Assembly: GCA_050260215.1 (NCBI GenBank)
Contig: JBLNBU010000178.1
Coordinates: forward strand, 1-7,639
Reading direction: 5' to 3'
Source: JBLNBU01 sp050260215
GTDB lineage: Bacteria > Pseudomonadota > Alphaproteobacteria > Rhodospirillales > Magnetospirillaceae
DNA length: 7,639 bases
Shown here: positions 1 through 5,890 of the stretch, piece by piece
Numbering within the stretch: the stretch's first letter is position 1
Layout: each line of letters starts with the position of its first letter
Translations under genes and position numbers: made by a program
The notes under the pieces: generated by a model
The model's database searches: none
What the model saw: only the letters and a program-made list of their open reading frames with translations
Told to the model about the DNA's origin: nothing

Positions 1-1244
1 TTCAGGTTCATCTTGACCGAAGACAGGGCATTGCGGAGGTCGTGGGCGATCATCGTCGCCATGCGGCCCATGGCGGCCTGCTCCTCGTTCTTGGCCGAGT
101 CGCGCAACGCCTCCAGCATGCGGGCCATGGCCCGTGACAGGCGGCCGAACTCGTCGGCGCGGTTGCCGGCGGGCAGGTCGATGTCGCTCTCGCCCGCCGA
201 AATCCGGTCGGCGACCGCGGTCAGGGCGGTGATCGGGCGTGTCAGGGCGGTGGTGGCCAGCGCCAGCGCCAGCGCGACCAGGCCGGCGGCCAGCAGGGCA
301 AACAGCGCCAGTTCGGTGCGGAAGGTGGTGATGGCACGGTCCAGGGTTTCCAGCGGAGCCTCGCCGCCGACGACCAGCCACGATGCACCAGGGCCGATCA
401 CCGGGCCGGCCAGCAGCACGCGGTAAAGCACCAGCGCCACGCCGCGTCCGGATTGGTCTAGATGCAGCTGGGGGTCGCTGCCCTGTGTCCACGTCGCCCA
501 GCGGTCCTCCAATCGGTAGGTGGCCACCGCGTTCTGGACCGGGTCTGCCGGCTGTCCGGGACGGTAGAGATAGGTGCCGTCGCGGTCGGCGATGAACAGG
601 GTGACGTCGGTGCGCGGGCGGCCGAAGCCGCTGACCAGCACCTCGAAGTCGATGGCCACCACCAGGGCGCCGGTGACCCGACCGTCGCGGGTGGCGATGG
701 GGGTCGACGCATACAGCACCCGCGCCATGGCGTCCCCCGCCGTCTGCGAGGCGCGCAGCCGGACCGGCGACAGGGTGACGTTGCCGGGCCACAGCTGCCG
801 GGCCTCTTCGGCCATGGCAGCGAGGTCGGAGCCGATGGCGGCCCCGACGCCCTTGGCCCGCAGTCTTTCGTCGCTCTGTTCGACGGACACCTGGGCCGGC
901 TCTCCGGCCATCCCGGTCTGCAGTACGACCCGCGTATAGGCCGGCCGCTTCTGCAGCAGCAGCGAGAAACGCTCGGCCAGCCGTTCCCGCGTCGGGCCGT
1001 CCAGGGCCTCGGACGCGGCGCCGCCGGTACTTGCCTCCTCGGCCAGCGCGAGGACGTCGCTGCGCACCATGTCCAGGCTGGTATAGATGCCGCGTGCCTC
1101 GCGGCTGACGCTCTCGTGCAGCCGCTGGCGGGCAAGGTCGTGCAGGGTGTCATTGGTGCGCGACACGGTGAAGGCCGCCACGCCGACGATGGCGACCACC
1201 GAAATCAAGTAGGTGATGGCGAAGATCTTGCGGGACGTCTTCAT
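1..1244 (-). CDS. pcrS: Sensor histidine kinase, N-terminal 414 residues (3' end outside window)
   Basis: Membrane sensor kinase that probably phosphorylates the divergently encoded sigma-54 activator. Translated from the ATG at 1244, it shows an N-terminal membrane segment (about residues 7-27), a periplasmic sensor region of about 280 residues, a second membrane segment (about 311-334), a HAMP domain (about 335-383, from TRPITAL to RMLEAL) and the dimerisation H-box MIAHDLRNALSSVKMNL with phospho-acceptor His401. Two stretches, ASTPIATRDGRVTGALVV and VTLFIADRDGTYLYRP, look like a double-Cache (dCache) fold. The ATPase domain lies beyond position 1. An AGGAGG at 1257-1262 sits 12 nt before the ATG, a long spacing, but no better in-frame start is seen. 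The ligand cannot be read from sequence. The pcrS name rests on position beside the pcr/cld genes and an NtrC-type partner, as in known perchlorate islands; the kinase call itself is firm. Confidence 0.85.
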   Translation of the reverse strand, partial: MKTSRKIFAITYLISVVAIVGVAAFTVSRTNDTLHDLARQRLHESVSREARGIYTSLDMVRSDVLALAEEASTGGAASEALDGPTRERLAERFSLLLQKRPAYTRVVLQTGMAGEPAQVSVEQSDERLRAKGVGAAIGSDLAAMAEEARQLWPGNVTLSPVRLRASQTAGDAMARVLYASTPIATRDGRVTGALVVAIDFEVLVSGFGRPRTDVTLFIADRDGTYLYRPGQPADPVQNAVATYRLEDRWATWTQGSDPQLHLDQSGRGVALVLYRVLLAGPVIGPGASWLVVGGEAPLETLDRAITTFRTELALFALLAAGLVALALALATTALTRPITALTAVADRISAGESDIDLPAGNRADEFGRLSRAMARMLEALRDSAKNEEQAAMGRMATMIAHDLRNALSSVKMNL

Positions 1245-1265
1245 TCCGGCCGCCGGCCTCCTGGC

Positions 1266-1336
1266 TTGCAAGAATATCCGCCTCCGGGCCGAAGTGCCAA
1301 TGAACGGGAGGAGCCGGGTTGGCCGATATCTTGCAA
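1266..1336. repeat. Near-perfect inverted repeat with promoter-like arms between pcrS and pcrR
   Basis: The left arm 1266-1282 (TTGCAAGAATATCCGCC) is the reverse complement of the right arm 1321-1336 (GGCCGATATCTTGCAA) except for one inserted base and one mismatch. The right arm is the sigma-54 promoter. The left arm read leftwards has GG and GC 11 nt apart, one too many for a standard sigma-54 site, so it may be a decayed promoter or an operator half. Confidence 0.6.
1319..1335 (+). promoter_or_regulatory. Sigma-54 (-24/-12) promoter for the response regulator gene
   Basis: The sequence TTGGCCGATATCTTGCA has GG (1321-1322) and GC (1333-1334) separated by exactly 10 nt, as sigma-54 requires, and matches TGGC-N7-TTGCA of the consensus. 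Transcription would start near 1346, about 40 nt before the pcrR ATG. Because pcrR encodes a sigma-54 activator, autoregulation is plausible. No experiment is visible from sequence. Confidence 0.6.
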
Positions 1337-1342
1337 TTGGGA

Positions 1343-1366
1343 TGCCGTCGGCACATGGTGGTGCCG
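1343..1366. promoter_or_regulatory. Palindromic TGCCG/CGGCA motif cluster in the pcrR leader
   Basis: Three half-sites are packed in 24 bp: TGCCG-T-CGGCA at 1343-1353 and CGGCAC-N6-GTGCCG at 1349-1366, both perfect inverted repeats. The cluster spans about -3 to +21 of the predicted sigma-54 start, a position suited to a repressor site or an RNA hairpin. The binding protein is unknown. Confidence 0.4.
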
Positions 1367-1386
1367 CTGTTTTGCCAGGGTGACGC

Positions 1387-2766
1387 ATGCCGCATATTCT
1401 GCTCGTCGACGACGACCGCGCCATCTGCCGCACGCTTGACCTGCACTTCCGCCAGGGCGGGTTCACCGTCACCGCCGTCCACTCGGCCGAGGACGGAGTG
1501 GCCAAGGCCGGCGCACCGGAGGTGGACGTCGTCATTTCGGACATCCGCCTGCCGGGCGAAGACGGCATGGCGCTGCTGGCCGACATCAAGGCGCGGCGGC
1601 CCACCCTGCCGGTGATCATGATCACCGCCTTCCACGATTTCGAGACCACGGTGGCGGCCATGCAGGGGGGCGCCATCGACTACGTGCCCAAACCCATCGA
1701 CCTGGACGAGCTCGATGCCGCGGTCGAACGCGCGCTGTCGCGCGGGCGCGAGGACGACGGCCTGGTGATCGGCCCCGCGACCGCTACACCGACCCAGATC
1801 GTCGGCCATTCCTCGGCGATGAAGGAAGTGTTCAAGAGCATCGGGCTGGTCGCCCAAAGCCGGGTCACCGTGCTGATCCTGGGGGAATCCGGCACCGGCA
1901 AGGAGCTGGTCGCCCGCGCGGTCCACAACGCCAGCGCCGACCACCGCCACCCCTTCGTCGCGGTCAATTGCGCCGCCCTGGTGGAAAGCCTGCTGGAAAG
2001 CGAAATGTTCGGCCACGAGCGGGGCGCCTTCACCGGCGCGGTGACCGCCCACAAGGGCAAGGTCGAGCAGGTGGGCGAAGGCACCCTGTTCCTGGACGAG
2101 ATCGCCGAACTCAGCCCGCGCATGCAGAGCAAGCTGCTGCGCATCCTGGAAGAGCGGGAGTACACCCCCGTCGGCAGCACCCAGGTCAAGAAGTCGAAGG
2201 CGCGGTTCATCACCGCCACCAACGTCGACTTGAAGGAAAGGGTGGCAAGCGGCCAGTTCCGCGAGGATCTCTACTACCGCCTCAACGTCGCTACCATCAA
2301 CCTGCCGCCGCTCCGCCAGCGCCGGGGCGACATTCCGCTGCTGGTCGACTTTCTGCTCAAGAAGGTCAACAAGGACCTGCGCAAGAACATCCGCCGCGTC
2401 TCCGCCGAGGTGATGGATTGCCTGGCGCGCTATTCCTGGCCCGGCAACGTCCGCGAACTCGAGAACGTGCTGATGAAGGCCGCCGTGCGCGAGCGCGGCG
2501 ACGTGCTGACCGTCGACTGCCTGCCGCCCGAGGTTCGATGCGATGGTCCCAGGCCGGCCGCGGCCGCGGAAGGCGGCGGAGCGCGGGCGATGATGTCGCT
2601 GCGCGAGCTGGAGCGCGAGCACATCGAGCGGGTACTGGCGGGCACCGGATGGCACAAGGGGCGCGCGTGCGAGATCCTGGGGGTGTCGCGCCCCAGGCTG
2701 GAGCGCCGCATCCGCGAGTTCGGGCTGGTCTCGCCCAAGGGCCGCGCCGCCGACGACGAGGATTGA
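1387..2766 (+). CDS. pcrR: NtrC-family sigma-54-dependent response regulator
   Basis: Transcriptional activator of 459 residues with the complete three-domain NtrC layout. The receiver (about 1-118) has acidic pocket D8-D9, phospho-acceptor D52 in ISDIRLPGEDG, T80 and K102 (VPKP). The AAA+ domain (about 138-370) has Walker A GESGTGKE at 166-173, the sigma-54-contacting GAFTGA loop at 213-218 and Walker B GTLFLDE at 232-238. A Fis-type helix-turn-helix (about 407-447, containing EILGVSRPRLERRIREFG) ends the protein. AGGG at 1377-1380, 6 nt before the ATG, supports the start. It is divergent from the kinase gene, so the two form a likely two-component pair. It probably activates the pcr/cld operon with RpoN, and perhaps itself, since a -24/-12 promoter lies just upstream. 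The pcrR symbol is from genomic context; family membership is certain. Confidence 0.9.
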   Translation: MPHILLVDDDRAICRTLDLHFRQGGFTVTAVHSAEDGVAKAGAPEVDVVISDIRLPGEDGMALLADIKARRPTLPVIMITAFHDFETTVAAMQGGAIDYVPKPIDLDELDAAVERALSRGREDDGLVIGPATATPTQIVGHSSAMKEVFKSIGLVAQSRVTVLILGESGTGKELVARAVHNASADHRHPFVAVNCAALVESLLESEMFGHERGAFTGAVTAHKGKVEQVGEGTLFLDEIAELSPRMQSKLLRILEEREYTPVGSTQVKKSKARFITATNVDLKERVASGQFREDLYYRLNVATINLPPLRQRRGDIPLLVDFLLKKVNKDLRKNIRRVSAEVMDCLARYSWPGNVRELENVLMKAAVRERGDVLTVDCLPPEVRCDGPRPAAAAEGGGARAMMSLRELEREHIERVLAGTGWHKGRACEILGVSRPRLERRIREFGLVSPKGRAADDED

Positions 2767-2808
2767 ACGTTTCGTTCAATATGTGCCGTCGGGTCGACGT
2801 TCCGTTCA
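2762..2808. repeat. Inverted and direct repeats in the pcrR/msrP convergent gap
   Basis: ATTGAACG (2762-2769) and CGTTCAAT (2773-2780) form a perfect 8-bp inverted repeat with a TTT loop overlapping the pcrR stop codon. ACGTTTCGTTCA at 2767-2778 recurs with one mismatch as ACGTTCCGTTCA at 2797-2808, 30 bp away, ending on the msrP stop. There is no T-tract on either strand, so an ordinary intrinsic terminator is not supported, although a weak two-way terminator is possible. Confidence 0.45.
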
Positions 2809-3696
2809 GAATTCGCGGCCCAGGTCCATGCCCGCATACAGCGACGCGACCTGGTCGCCATAGCCGTTGAACGGCAGCGTCTTGCGGCGGAGGAATTCGC
2901 CGATGCGGCGCTCGCTGGCCTGGCTCCAGCGGGGATGGTCGACCTCGGGATTGACGTTGGCGTAGAAGCCGTATTCCGACGGCTGCATGGCCGCCCAACT
3001 GGTCCGCGGCCGGGTTTCGACGAAGCGGATGCGCACGATCGACTTCACGCTCTTGAAGCCGTATTTCCACGGAACCACCAGCCGCAACGGGGCTCCGTTC
3101 TGGACTGGCAGGGCCTCGCCATACATGCCGACCGCCAGCAGGGTCAGCGGGTGCATGGCCTCGTCGATGCGCAACGCTTCGACATAGGGCCAGGCTATGA
3201 CTCGGCGCGCCTGGCCGGGCAACACGTCGGGGGCGTGGACCGAAGTGAACTCGACGAACCTAGCGCGCGACGTGGGCTCGAAGGGCCGCAGCGCCTCGGC
3301 CAGCGGAATGCCGCGCCAGGGGATGACCATCGACCATGCTTCGACGCAACGCAGGCGATAGATGCGATCCTGCAGGCGCGCAGGCGGCGCCAGTTGGGCA
3401 ACGTCGACACGGGCCGGATGCATGCATTCGCCGGTGACCTCGACCGTCCAGCCCTTCATCGGCGGGAACATGCCGGCATTGCGGGCCGGGTCCGCCTTGT
3501 CGGTGCCCAGTTCATAGAAGTTGTTGTAGGTGGCGGCATCGCGGGCCGACGTCGGCTTGTCGCCGTCCTCGGCCCGGGCGCTGCTTGGGGCCAGCAGCGC
3601 CGCCGCGCCCAATGCGAGGAGACGGCGCCGGCCCAGGACCAGGTTGGGCTGGGTGATGTCACTTTCGCGCAGTTGCGGGGCGGAACGGATCAGCAT
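2806..3696 (-). CDS. msrP: Periplasmic methionine sulfoxide reductase, molybdopterin subunit MsrP (YedY)
   Basis: Molybdenum enzyme that repairs oxidised methionines (Met-SO) in periplasmic proteins; the family protects against hypochlorite. The 296-residue product starts MLIRSAPQLRESDIT, resembling the N-terminus of E. coli MsrP, then carries a Tat signal (GRRRLLALG, residues 22-30) with probable cleavage after SARA (residue 42). Family hallmarks are YNNFYELGTDKADPA, the Mo-ligand Cys117 in YRLRCVEAWSM, MHPLTLLAVGMYG, NGAPLRLVVPWKYGFKS, SEYGFYANVNP, DHPRWSQASER and FNGYGDQVASLY. The frame stays open 35 codons further upstream, but that stretch covers the cld stop region and hairpin and would bury the Tat signal, so the ATG at 3696 is preferred. 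There is no clear Shine-Dalgarno; a GTG four codons earlier is possible. It follows cld by 52 nt. No msrQ (haem membrane partner) adjoins it; its 3' end faces pcrR. Confidence 0.95.
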   Translation of the reverse strand: MLIRSAPQLRESDITQPNLVLGRRRLLALGAAALLAPSSARAEDGDKPTSARDAATYNNFYELGTDKADPARNAGMFPPMKGWTVEVTGECMHPARVDVAQLAPPARLQDRIYRLRCVEAWSMVIPWRGIPLAEALRPFEPTSRARFVEFTSVHAPDVLPGQARRVIAWPYVEALRIDEAMHPLTLLAVGMYGEALPVQNGAPLRLVVPWKYGFKSVKSIVRIRFVETRPRTSWAAMQPSEYGFYANVNPEVDHPRWSQASERRIGEFLRRKTLPFNGYGDQVASLYAGMDLGREF

Positions 3697-3712
3697 GGTT
3701 GCCACGTTGAGG

Positions 3713-3741
3713 GACCCGCCGCCCCAGTGGAGCGGCGGGTC
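3713..3741 (-). terminator. Strong GC stem-loop between cld and msrP
   Basis: On the minus strand GACCCGCCGC pairs perfectly with GCGGCGGGTC, and the nine bases between them can add two G-C pairs and one G-T pair around an ACT loop, giving about 13 stem pairs. It starts 8 nt after the cld stop. No T-run follows, so it may act as a partial terminator or an mRNA 3'-end stabiliser that makes msrP expression lower than cld, rather than as a full stop. Confidence 0.5.
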
Positions 3742-3748
3742 GGGTCGC

Positions 3749-4627
3749 TTACATGCCGGCGAGCGTCTTGACCACCGTGTCGACAGACTGGATGGTGCCA
3801 AGCACGACGGGGTTGCCCCAGCGCGTGTGGTGCATGTTCTCGGGCACCTTGGCCAGCGAGATCAGCAGGTTGTTGAAGGCACCGAGGTCGTTGGTCTCGA
3901 AGTAGGTGATGAAGTCGGTGTCGTCGATACCGGTCGAGTGGTACAGCTTGCGCTTGACGTTGACCAGATACTGCAGTGTCGGCTGGGTATGGGTCTCGAT
4001 CTCCTTCAGCCGTTCCTGGTCCGACATGTTCCACCAGGCGGCATCCTTCTTGACCGGGATGACCACCGCATAGCGCGGCGCGCTGTCGGAGTAGCTGGCC
4101 GAGGTCAGGCCGCCGTTGAGGTCGGGCGACTTGTCCTTGGTGATGTAGTTCAGCGCCTTGGTGATGCCGACCAGGTTCTCGGTCACGTCCGAATACATGC
4201 CGAAGGTGGTCGCCCGCCAGTCGACGAGGAAGGCCTGGGTGGCGGCCATGTCCATGGAGTGCAGCCGCAGCAGGTAGTCGCTGCTGGCCTTGAAGCCGCG
4301 GGTCAGATAGGCGTCGACGATCACCTTCTCCTTGTGCTTCTCGATCACCGCCATCGCCTCGGCGGCGGCCTTCTTGCGCTCGGCGACGGGCAGCTTGTAG
4401 TAGTCGGGCCGCAGCTTGTAGGTCGAGAAGTTGCCGAACACGCCGGGCGAGGTCAGCAGCTTGGTGCGGTCGGCCGCCATGGCCGGTGCCATGGGCTGGG
4501 CCATGGGCGCCTTGTCCATCATCGGCATCTTCTTGTCCATCATCGGCGCCTGCTCGGCCAGGGCCATGCCGGACAGGAAGGTGCCCAGGGCCAACGCCAG
4601 GGCGAAACGCGAAGTCTTGGCAATCAT
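3749..4627 (-). CDS. cld: Chlorite dismutase, lineage I, periplasmic
   Basis: Haem b enzyme converting chlorite to chloride and O2, which removes the toxic product of (per)chlorate reduction. The 292-residue precursor has a Sec signal peptide (cleavage probably after ALA, residue 24), a methionine-rich segment (25-52), then the ferredoxin-like Cld fold. Compared from memory with Azospira oryzae Cld, the key residues occur at a constant offset of 43: W198/W199 (W155/W156), proximal haem ligand H213 in EIETHTQPT (H170), distal R226 in VNVKRKLYHSTG (R183) and W270 in HTRWGNP (W227). Blocks DDTDFITYFET, PRYAVVIPVKK and the length also fit the respiratory long lineage rather than short or HemQ-type relatives. 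AGGGAG 8 nt upstream sets the ATG at 4627. It lies 35 nt behind pcrQ, so it is probably co-transcribed with the reductase genes. Confidence 0.97.
   Translation of the reverse strand: MIAKTSRFALALALGTFLSGMALAEQAPMMDKKMPMMDKAPMAQPMAPAMAADRTKLLTSPGVFGNFSTYKLRPDYYKLPVAERKKAAAEAMAVIEKHKEKVIVDAYLTRGFKASSDYLLRLHSMDMAATQAFLVDWRATTFGMYSDVTENLVGITKALNYITKDKSPDLNGGLTSASYSDSAPRYAVVIPVKKDAAWWNMSDQERLKEIETHTQPTLQYLVNVKRKLYHSTGIDDTDFITYFETNDLGAFNNLLISLAKVPENMHHTRWGNPVVLGTIQSVDTVVKTLAGM
4511..4546 (-). repeat. 15-bp tandem-type repeat coding for PMMDK in Cld
   Basis: CTTGTCCATCATCGG (plus strand) occurs at 4511-4525 and again, identical, at 4532-4546, a 21-bp period in frame with cld. It encodes two copies of PMMDK in the methionine-rich stretch after the signal peptide, consistent with expansion by local duplication. 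Confidence 0.85.
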
Positions 4628-4635
4628 GTCTCGAA

Positions 4636-4641
4636 CTCCCT
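4636..4641 (-). promoter_or_regulatory. Ribosome binding site deciding the cld start
   Basis: AGGGAG lies 8 nt before the ATG at 4627. This favours that ATG over the in-frame GTG at 4666, which overlaps the pcrQ stop and would put 13 mostly polar residues before an otherwise typical signal peptide. Confidence 0.7.
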
Positions 4642-4662
4642 CTCTCTGTTTGAAGACAAAAG

Positions 4663-5247
4663 TCACTTCTCCGCCGGCTTGTCCGCGTCCTCGTCATAGA
4701 GGGCGGAGATGTCCTTGTGGGCGATCCCCTTGTGGCAATCGATGCAGGTCTTGCCCTTTTCCTCGGCAGTGCTGTGGCGACGCCAGGCGGTGGCCTTCTG
4801 CACGTCCTTGGACATGGCCTCGAAGGAATGGCAGTTGCGGCATTCGCGGGAATCGGTGGACTTCATGGTCGCCCATACCCGCTTGGCCAGTTCCAGGCGC
4901 TTGGCCTCGAACTTCTCGGGCGTGTCCACCGATCCCGCCAGCTTGTGGTAGAGCTCGCCCGAGGCCTGGATCTTGCGGACGATCTTGTAGACCCACGGGT
5001 GCGGGACGTGGCAGTCCGAGCAGACGGCGCGCACGCCGCTGCGGTTGGCGTAATGGACGGTGCCGACATACTCCTTGTAGACCGTGTCCTTCATCTCGTG
5101 GCAGGTGATGCAGAAGGTCAGGGTGTTGGTCGCCTCCATGCCGGTGTTGAAGGCGCCCCAGAACAGGATGCCGGCGACGAAGAACACCGCCGCCGCCCCC
5201 AGGGGGGCGCCCAGCAGCAGCCAGCGGGGGAGCTTGGGAAGGGGCAT
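4663..5247 (-). CDS. pcrQ: NapC/NirT-family tetraheme quinol dehydrogenase
   Basis: Membrane-anchored cytochrome c of 194 residues that should oxidise quinol and pass electrons to periplasmic carriers. A single uncleaved N-terminal membrane helix (about residues 9-32) is followed by four CxxCH haem sites: CITCH 46-50, CSDCH 76-80, CRNCH 136-140 and CIDCH 168-172. The pattern TFCITCHEMKDTVYKEY and the spacing are typical of NapC/NirT/NrfH proteins. The C-terminal tail is charged. It starts 4 nt after pcrD with GGAG inside the pcrD end, and its stop lies 35 nt before the cld start. In perchlorate islands this gene is called pcrQ and supplies the reductase; without the pcr/cld context it would be annotated napC-like. 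Confidence 0.9.
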   Translation of the reverse strand: MPLPKLPRWLLLGAPLGAAAVFFVAGILFWGAFNTGMEATNTLTFCITCHEMKDTVYKEYVGTVHYANRSGVRAVCSDCHVPHPWVYKIVRKIQASGELYHKLAGSVDTPEKFEAKRLELAKRVWATMKSTDSRECRNCHSFEAMSKDVQKATAWRRHSTAEEKGKTCIDCHKGIAHKDISALYDEDADKPAEK

Positions 5248-5251
5248 GGCT

Positions 5252-5890
5252 TCAGGCTCCGACTACCAGCTTTTCCGGCGGAGCCGCTGCCCTCACCCCG
5301 CCCAGGTCGGCGACAGCGAACTCGGCCGCCAGCCGGCACAGGGCCCGGTAGAAGGGAAGGATCTGGCGGCGTTCGGCCGCCGCCGCCTGGATCGGCAGCC
5401 AGCGTGCCAGGTGGCGGTCGAGGAAGTCACGTTGGGCCCGCAAATAGGGGCCGGCGTCGCGCCCCGTCGCTTCCGCCTCGGCCTGCTTGGAAACCAGGAA
5501 ATGCATGAAGTCGAGTTCGGCGGTGACGTGGTCCTCGGGTTCGTTCAGCCCCTCGGCGACCGCGAGGCCGAAATGCTGGTAGAAGGCCTTCACCTCGAGC
5601 AGGATCTCGGAGCGGTCCCGCTCGCGCAGATGCGCCCCTTCGTAGAGCGGACAGGGCGACAACTCGAAGGCGTCGATGTAAGCGGCTTCCAGCGCGGTCT
5701 CTTCCATGTCGGGAGGCACGGCCATGTCCTTGATCAGGCCGGCGCCGGCGGTGACGGCCGAGACGCAGTCGCACAGGTCCAGTTGGAAGGCGCCTTCCTT
5801 CAGTTCGACGCACAGGTCGTGGTCCGGATAGGCGAAGGCCTCGGCGAGAGTCGCATAGGCCTTGGCGCGGGTGGCGGTGTCGGGGATCAT
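5252..5890 (-). CDS. pcrD: TorD/NarJ-type maturation chaperone for the perchlorate reductase
   Basis: Cytoplasmic chaperone of 212 residues, expected to bind the Tat-exported molybdenum subunit (PcrA) and aid cofactor insertion before export. It is helical and lacks a signal peptide. Visible family marks are ATLAEAFAYPD at the N-terminus, the central YIDAFELSPCPLYEG and the EPEDHVTAELDFMHFL block, which matches the E-x-x-DH-x-x-x-EL signature of the TorD/DmsD/NarJ group. The ATG at 5890 overlaps the pcrC stop by 4 nt (ATGA) and has a strong AAGGAGG 7 nt upstream, which fixes the start although the frame is open further upstream inside pcrC. It is not expected to be part of the mature enzyme. 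The family is clear; the client is inferred from operon position. Confidence 0.88.
   Translation of the reverse strand: MIPDTATRAKAYATLAEAFAYPDHDLCVELKEGAFQLDLCDCVSAVTAGAGLIKDMAVPPDMEETALEAAYIDAFELSPCPLYEGAHLRERDRSEILLEVKAFYQHFGLAVAEGLNEPEDHVTAELDFMHFLVSKQAEAEATGRDAGPYLRAQRDFLDRHLARWLPIQAAAAERRQILPFYRALCRLAAEFAVADLGGVRAAAPPEKLVVGA

Noticed and set aside
1266..1282. Leftward sigma-54 promoter for pcrS
   Set aside because: GG and GC are 11 nt apart rather than 10, and a start about 12 nt downstream would fall on the AGGAGG before the ATG, leaving almost no leader. Kept only as a repeat arm.
462..1439. Plus-strand open frame of 325 codons opposite the kinase gene
   Set aside because: It overlaps both the kinase coding frame and the pcrS/pcrR control region, and its translation is low-complexity without motifs.
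1150..2655. Long minus-strand open frame of 501 codons opposite pcrR
   Set aside because: It is the antisense shadow of a gene with unmistakable NtrC motifs; its His/Gly/Asp-rich translation has no domain and it also runs into the pcrS promoter region.
3697..3801. Upstream ATG at 3801 for msrP (35 extra residues)
   Set aside because: The extension lies within the end of cld and the intergenic hairpin, and would place the Tat motif too far from the N-terminus.
4628..4666. GTG at 4666 as the cld start, overlapping the pcrQ stop as GTGA
   Set aside because: It would put 13 mostly polar residues before a normal signal peptide, and AGGGAG is correctly placed for the ATG at 4627. Translational coupling by the GTGA remains a minor possibility.
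3530..4699. Plus-strand open frame of 389 codons opposite cld and msrP
   Set aside because: It spans two real genes on the other strand and gives a Gly/Val/His/Arg-rich product typical of antisense frames in GC-rich DNA.
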